Assembly (NCBI GenBank): GCA_950295325.1
Contig: OX485808.1
Coordinates: 30,650,527-30,714,526, forward strand
DNA from: Polytrichum commune
Lineage: Eukaryota > Streptophyta > Polytrichopsida > Polytrichales > Polytrichaceae
Reading direction: 5' to 3'
Length of the DNA stretch: 64,000 nt
The translations under genes were made by a program, and so were the position numbers. The notes beneath the pieces are model-generated. The model did not search any database and had not been told where the DNA came from. It saw only the letters and a program-made list of their open reading frames with translations. The stretch's first letter is position 1; each line of letters opens with the position of its first letter. Below, piece after piece: positions 59,701 to 64,000 of the stretch.

Positions 59701-60852
59701 CATTCAAACCTATTGTGAGTACTTCCACATGCATGTGTGCATTGAAGGATATAGTTCACTCCACAAGGCTATAGCTTGACATTCATTCTTATTTTAATTA
59801 AGTTAAGTATGTGTATAATTAGACAACAAGCATATACAATAAGACATTCATAGGTTTGAAATTCTCAGGCTATGGCCATTACACATCCTACTTGAGCATC
59901 ACTACTACCAGAGACAATTGACTCAACCGTGGTTGCAAAGAAGCTAAAAGTTTTGGTATTAAATACGTGGGCAGACAATGATCCAAGGAATTGCTCCCAA
60001 ACAAACATATTATAGAAATAGACTATGATCTAAGATAATTTCAACTTCAATCTCAAAAAGTCTATTGTTCTTCACATGAAATCACTCACACATTATATCA
60101 TCACCATCTCCCATTCTTCCTATATCCATGCCCCTTCGGGATGCAACCTCCCATATCAGGCTTAACCCTCTCAATTCTAATTTTCTCTATCTCCTAGGCC
60201 ATTGTTTATATTCAACACATGGCAATTAATAATCAACTCTTTAATTTCCTTTTAACAGTACATTTCCAATTCAACCAAAGAATCCAAAAAATATCTATCA
60301 CAAATGTTTTGATAGATAAGTTAATGTGAAATTTCAAGTGGAAATTACATTTAGTGCAAATCATGGCAAACCAAAGAGTAAACATGAATTAAAGTACATT
60401 TTATGGGGGTCCAATGTGAAAGAGTTCTCTCACATTCTATATGTAAGGGTCTAACATGGAGAAGAGTGCTAGCCATGACTTTAAGGTTAAATATATTTAG
60501 AAAAGAGAACATTTGAGAGGGTTCAAACACTTTGAGGTAAGATCTTGCGGAGCCTAAACCTTCTAGACAACGATTTGCTTTAGAGGTGCTAACTTCCTTG
60601 AGCACAAAACAAACAATTCCAAGTCATTTGACCACGAGTTCATTTTTTTAAAGGCGTTTGCGATGAGGTGAGAAAGCAACACATTTGTATGGCACTCGTT
60701 AGTCTTTAGTTCCGTGGCCTCCACAGTTTTAGTTACATGTTTGCCTTAATACCTCATTGGGGGCCCCGGCTCTCGAGAATGGTGGAAATTATATAAGTCT
60801 ATAGTGGGGTTGCTTCACACATGAATGTTTTGAATAGGCCAACTGGAAAGAA
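56736..60852. other. Intergenic with a 19-bp tandem repeat
   Basis: GAGGAACTTTGCTAAGGTT occurs about three times at 59442-59502. Open frames at 58360-58651 overlap in two frames and match no family I know. No gene can be supported. Confidence 0.45.
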
Positions 60853-61209
60853 GTGGTCTTCAAGTGTTATTCCTGGCTACTTTATCATGAGAATTTCTTC
60901 TATCATTTCATTGAGGGCCAAACTCATTTTGGTATGTTAAAAGATGTTGAAAAGGTTGAGGAGTCTTTTGGTAGTGGCAGTGTGTTTGGATCCTCGTATA
61001 CAAGTTGTACTTATTATTGGTGGAAGAATCTATGGGGTATCAACCTTGAACGAGTATTATGTTTTAAGCTATTCTTTTATTTTGTTACAAATGTGTTGAA
61101 CATTAATGTGAAAATCAATGAATGGTTTTGTTGGTCGAATGCAATAGAGATATGGAATCATGAAATTTTTTATACAAATTGGTTTGTACGTCCAAATTTC
61201 ACTTCTTGA
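60853..61209 (+). CDS. Hypothetical open frame, 118 codons
   Basis: The longest open frame in the last 8 kb. It reads GQTHFGMLKDVEKVEESFGS near its middle and is rich in aromatic residues towards the end. No domain, signal peptide or neighbour supports it. It could be a decayed exon or chance. Confidence 0.2.
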   Translation: MVFKCYSWLLYHENFFYHFIEGQTHFGMLKDVEKVEESFGSGSVFGSSYTSCTYYWWKNLWGINLERVLCFKLFFYFVTNVLNINVKINEWFCWSNAIEIWNHEIFYTNWFVRPNFTS

Positions 61210-64000
61210 TTTTTGTCATAACAAACATTTAGAGGAGAAAGTTATGCAATGTACGCATGAATTAGCATCAATGTCCAAAACTTATTTGAACAAATTTAAA
61301 TGTTCATAATGAATAAGAAATGCAGTTCAAATTACAATTGAATTACAGTTGTCACAAATACATTGATCATTGTTAAGTACACCATTAATTAAATTCACTC
61401 ATAATTTTCTTTTATTAGGTCATTTCGATTTGTGATCATGTTTTTCCCAAATCAACCTTAAATAATCATCATCAACTTTGGAATTTTGAAACACCATAAA
61501 CTAGCATGCGGTCATAACACCTAAAGGTTATACACTAAAAGTCATATAATTTTGATTGAGGACATATCTATCTTAACAACCATAACATGATGTGAACTTG
61601 AATCAATGTCCACAAGCCTGGGGGGGGGGGGGGCACTAGCGGTATTTCAAAAACGACGTGCGATAAAATATAGGGTATTTAACATTCATTGGAGGTAAAA
61701 TTTTGAATAATTCTAATATGTAAAATATAAGGGGCGAATTAATGTGGAAATAAATTATGAAAAAAATACTATGCAATATAAGATGTGTAAGGGACCACAT
61801 TTTGATTCATCAAAGAAGATGGAGGGCTCAATTTTATTCCATGAAGGTTTCTCTTCATTAAGGATACTTTGAACTTATTTATGTTTAAATGTTGACGGGA
61901 AGGGGTATATTTGAGACAATATTTGATGTTTGAAATTCTTTTGTAAATATTGTACGTACTCTTGCTATCTTGCTAATGTTGGATAGTTGTGTTTCTTAGC
62001 ACATTAAATTTTAATATTACACTCTACTTGCATTCTCCATTACAATTGTGTTGGTGTAATTCATGTCTATTATGTTTTCTTCTTGCCATACCACAACAAT
62101 GTAATTCCGTTGTTAAAATGCCATTTCACAATGCACCAACCTCCCCCCCCCCCCCTCTCAGCTGAAAAATTGTAGGCTATTAGTAAGAAAAATAGGGCAT
62201 TTAATATTGAATGCATTTTAGATTTTTAATTACTAATAGGATATTAAAATTTTAAGCTCAGTAGAATTTTTTTAGACTTTAAGGACTCCTAATATTCTGA
62301 TTCACAAAGATAATAACCCCTTGAAAATAAGTGGTTATTGCATGTCTCTCCAAAATTTTACTATGAGTGCCCTACCACCCCCCCCCCCCGCCAGGTCCAC
62401 AAATTTGCTTCACAAATTTTTTGTTTGGTAGCCTTATGTGGTGCTTTTGGGCACCCCCCAAGGAGGGAGCCTAAAAGTATCGCACAAGCCTTTCAGTGAG
62501 GGTGCCCAAGCCGAACTACAATACTTATACGAGAGATTGCACATACAAAAGAGTTGGAACCTCCCTTCGGCGGCTAGGTAGATGCAAACCCCCTAGCCTT
62601 ACATGGATAGTTGAGTTGGGTAACGATTTTACTTTTGATGTGTTCCCTCCACTCTTAAATTGAAGAGTGTAGGATTAAAGAATTTACCGGTTGACTTCCA
62701 TCTTGGTTTGGCAATGATTAGTACGGAACGTCTACTCCAAGCAACGAACGTCGACCCCCACTTCAACTCTCGGCCACCCGCGATATCTACTTGTTCATTT
62801 CCACCTTGAATGCACGAACTTCTTCTTAATTGGATGAATGAAGAGTCCATACATTCCTCAAATATCGAATATTAACTTAGTTGTAAAAACAACTTCGTAG
62901 ATGGGTATCCGAGTGGCGATATGCCTTCTTGTGCCTAGACCTTTATTTATCCATTAAACATTCATTTAAGTAATTATTTATTTATTAGAAAATAAAAAAT
63001 TCACAAGAAAACATATTGAAAAAAATGCAACTTAAACATTCAATGGTTTTGGAAAACCGGCCTTGGCGACTCTAAGGCAGTAGACACCCTTCCATTTAAA
63101 TACCTACAACTTTTATTTACAAGCTTTAATTGAAATAAGTTTTGGTTTTTTGAGAAGCTAACAACAAGACCTAGAACTCCCTTAAATATCAAAGCAACAA
63201 CATATTTTTCTTTAAGATATAAGCCTACAAAATCAATACTTACAAATTTGAAGGCAACTAAGACACCTTCATTCAAATATTAATAACATTTATTCATTAG
63301 TTTTGATTTCAACAACATTATATTTTCTAAAAACCTCAAAACAAGATCTACAACTCTTCTAAAAATTCAAGCAAGTACATATTTTTTCTTATGAATATGA
63401 ACTTATAAAGTCAGTGCTCATAATTTAGGAGGCAGCTGAGATATCTTCATTCAAACACTCATAACGGGGAGTGTTATCATGTGAGCGGTGAGCAATGAGC
63501 AGTGAGCGCTGAGGAGGAAAAAGATGTTGGTTTTATACACACTTGTATCCTATAACCGTGGATTTTTGACATGAAGTATATGAACACTATTCATGAAAAT
63601 ATAAAGGGGGATGGAAAAAATTGTCTTTATTTTATAAATCTTCATTTGTTTAATTATGTGCAAATGCTTAGGTTGTTTTTTAAAATCAAAAGTCAATAGA
63701 AGTGGCCAACACGTTGTTAAATAAATGCTATGCCAATAGAAGTACCTTAATGGATAAATGATCTCACTTACAAAAAAACTTGAATTCATGAAAACCAAGT
63801 TAGTTTAGAATTTTGAAAACAAAACCCATTTATTGCAATCATCTAGCAATTTCCACATTGCGTCCAACAAAACTGATAATTTTTTCGGAATTCTCAAAAT
63901 CAAACCAATTGTCAAATCAAATAAAAAACAACCCCAAAACAAATATATTCATATACTACGGTTTTCTGTTGCCTTTAGGAGGAAAAAAATCTTCACTTGT
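61210..64000. other. Intergenic with homopolymer G/C tracts
   Basis: Runs of G (about 61620-61633) and C (about 62143-62156 and 62380-62389) flank AT-rich segments. The text next to the first (CACTAGCGGTATTTC... ACGTGCGATAAAA) is an inverted match to 23668-23708. No gene recognised. Confidence 0.45.

Overview
This window looks like nuclear DNA of a plant, most probably a bryophyte (moss). It is AT-rich, has short spliceosomal introns with GT/AG borders, and is full of transposon remnants. Its main genes are NLR immune receptors with a protein kinase at the N-terminus (kinase, then NB-ARC, then LRR), an architecture known from mosses. The moss assignment is inference; no species is claimed.

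Layout. Positions 1-8835 hold receptor copy A, cut by the left window edge. Its kinase and NB-ARC exons are intact, but its LRR exon is broken by frameshifts, nonsense codons and a 1346-bp CACTA-type transposon with a perfect 3-bp target duplication. Positions 45742-54898 hold copy B, on the same strand and about 46 kb downstream. Its kinase exon (576 codons) and NB-ARC exon (351 codons) are intact, and its LRR exon is an array of about 37 units of 144 bp. One extra G in a G-run at 50265-50272 shifts the LRR frame, and a TAG at 53750-53752 ends the LRR frame beyond it. The duplication includes at least 1.8 kb of 3' flank (A to about 12372, B to about 56735).

The 33 kb between the copies is mostly transposon debris and anonymous AT-rich DNA. 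Recognisable items are three exons of a ferroportin (IREG/SLC40A) gene on the minus strand (14332-15740), a LINE fragment (16840-17270, minus), a TA-flanked MITE (17883-18108), a 1.27-kb foldback Mutator-like element with a near-perfect 9-bp target duplication (21128-22395), a 510-bp hAT-like MITE with a perfect 8-bp target duplication (26019-26528), a decayed A/C-rich LINE (about 26900-31600) interrupted by foreign DNA, a dispersed repeat in two copies (about 31870-32710 and 37040-37885), related MITEs, a GC-rich island with a CT tract (35560-36160), and a degenerate tandemly duplicated block (38690-43900). The last 7 kb hold no gene I can name.

Functionally, only the receptor pair and the ferroportin fragment are recognisable host genes. 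Each receptor would join an N-terminal helical domain, an active-looking Ser/Thr kinase, a hydrophobic segment, an NB-ARC switch and a very long, nearly homogeneous LRR. The most unusual property is the LRR-coding minisatellite. Each 144-bp unit is open in two forward frames and one reverse frame and carries a G7 tract, so gain of one G leads into a second open repeat protein, whereas loss of one G gives an immediate TGA.
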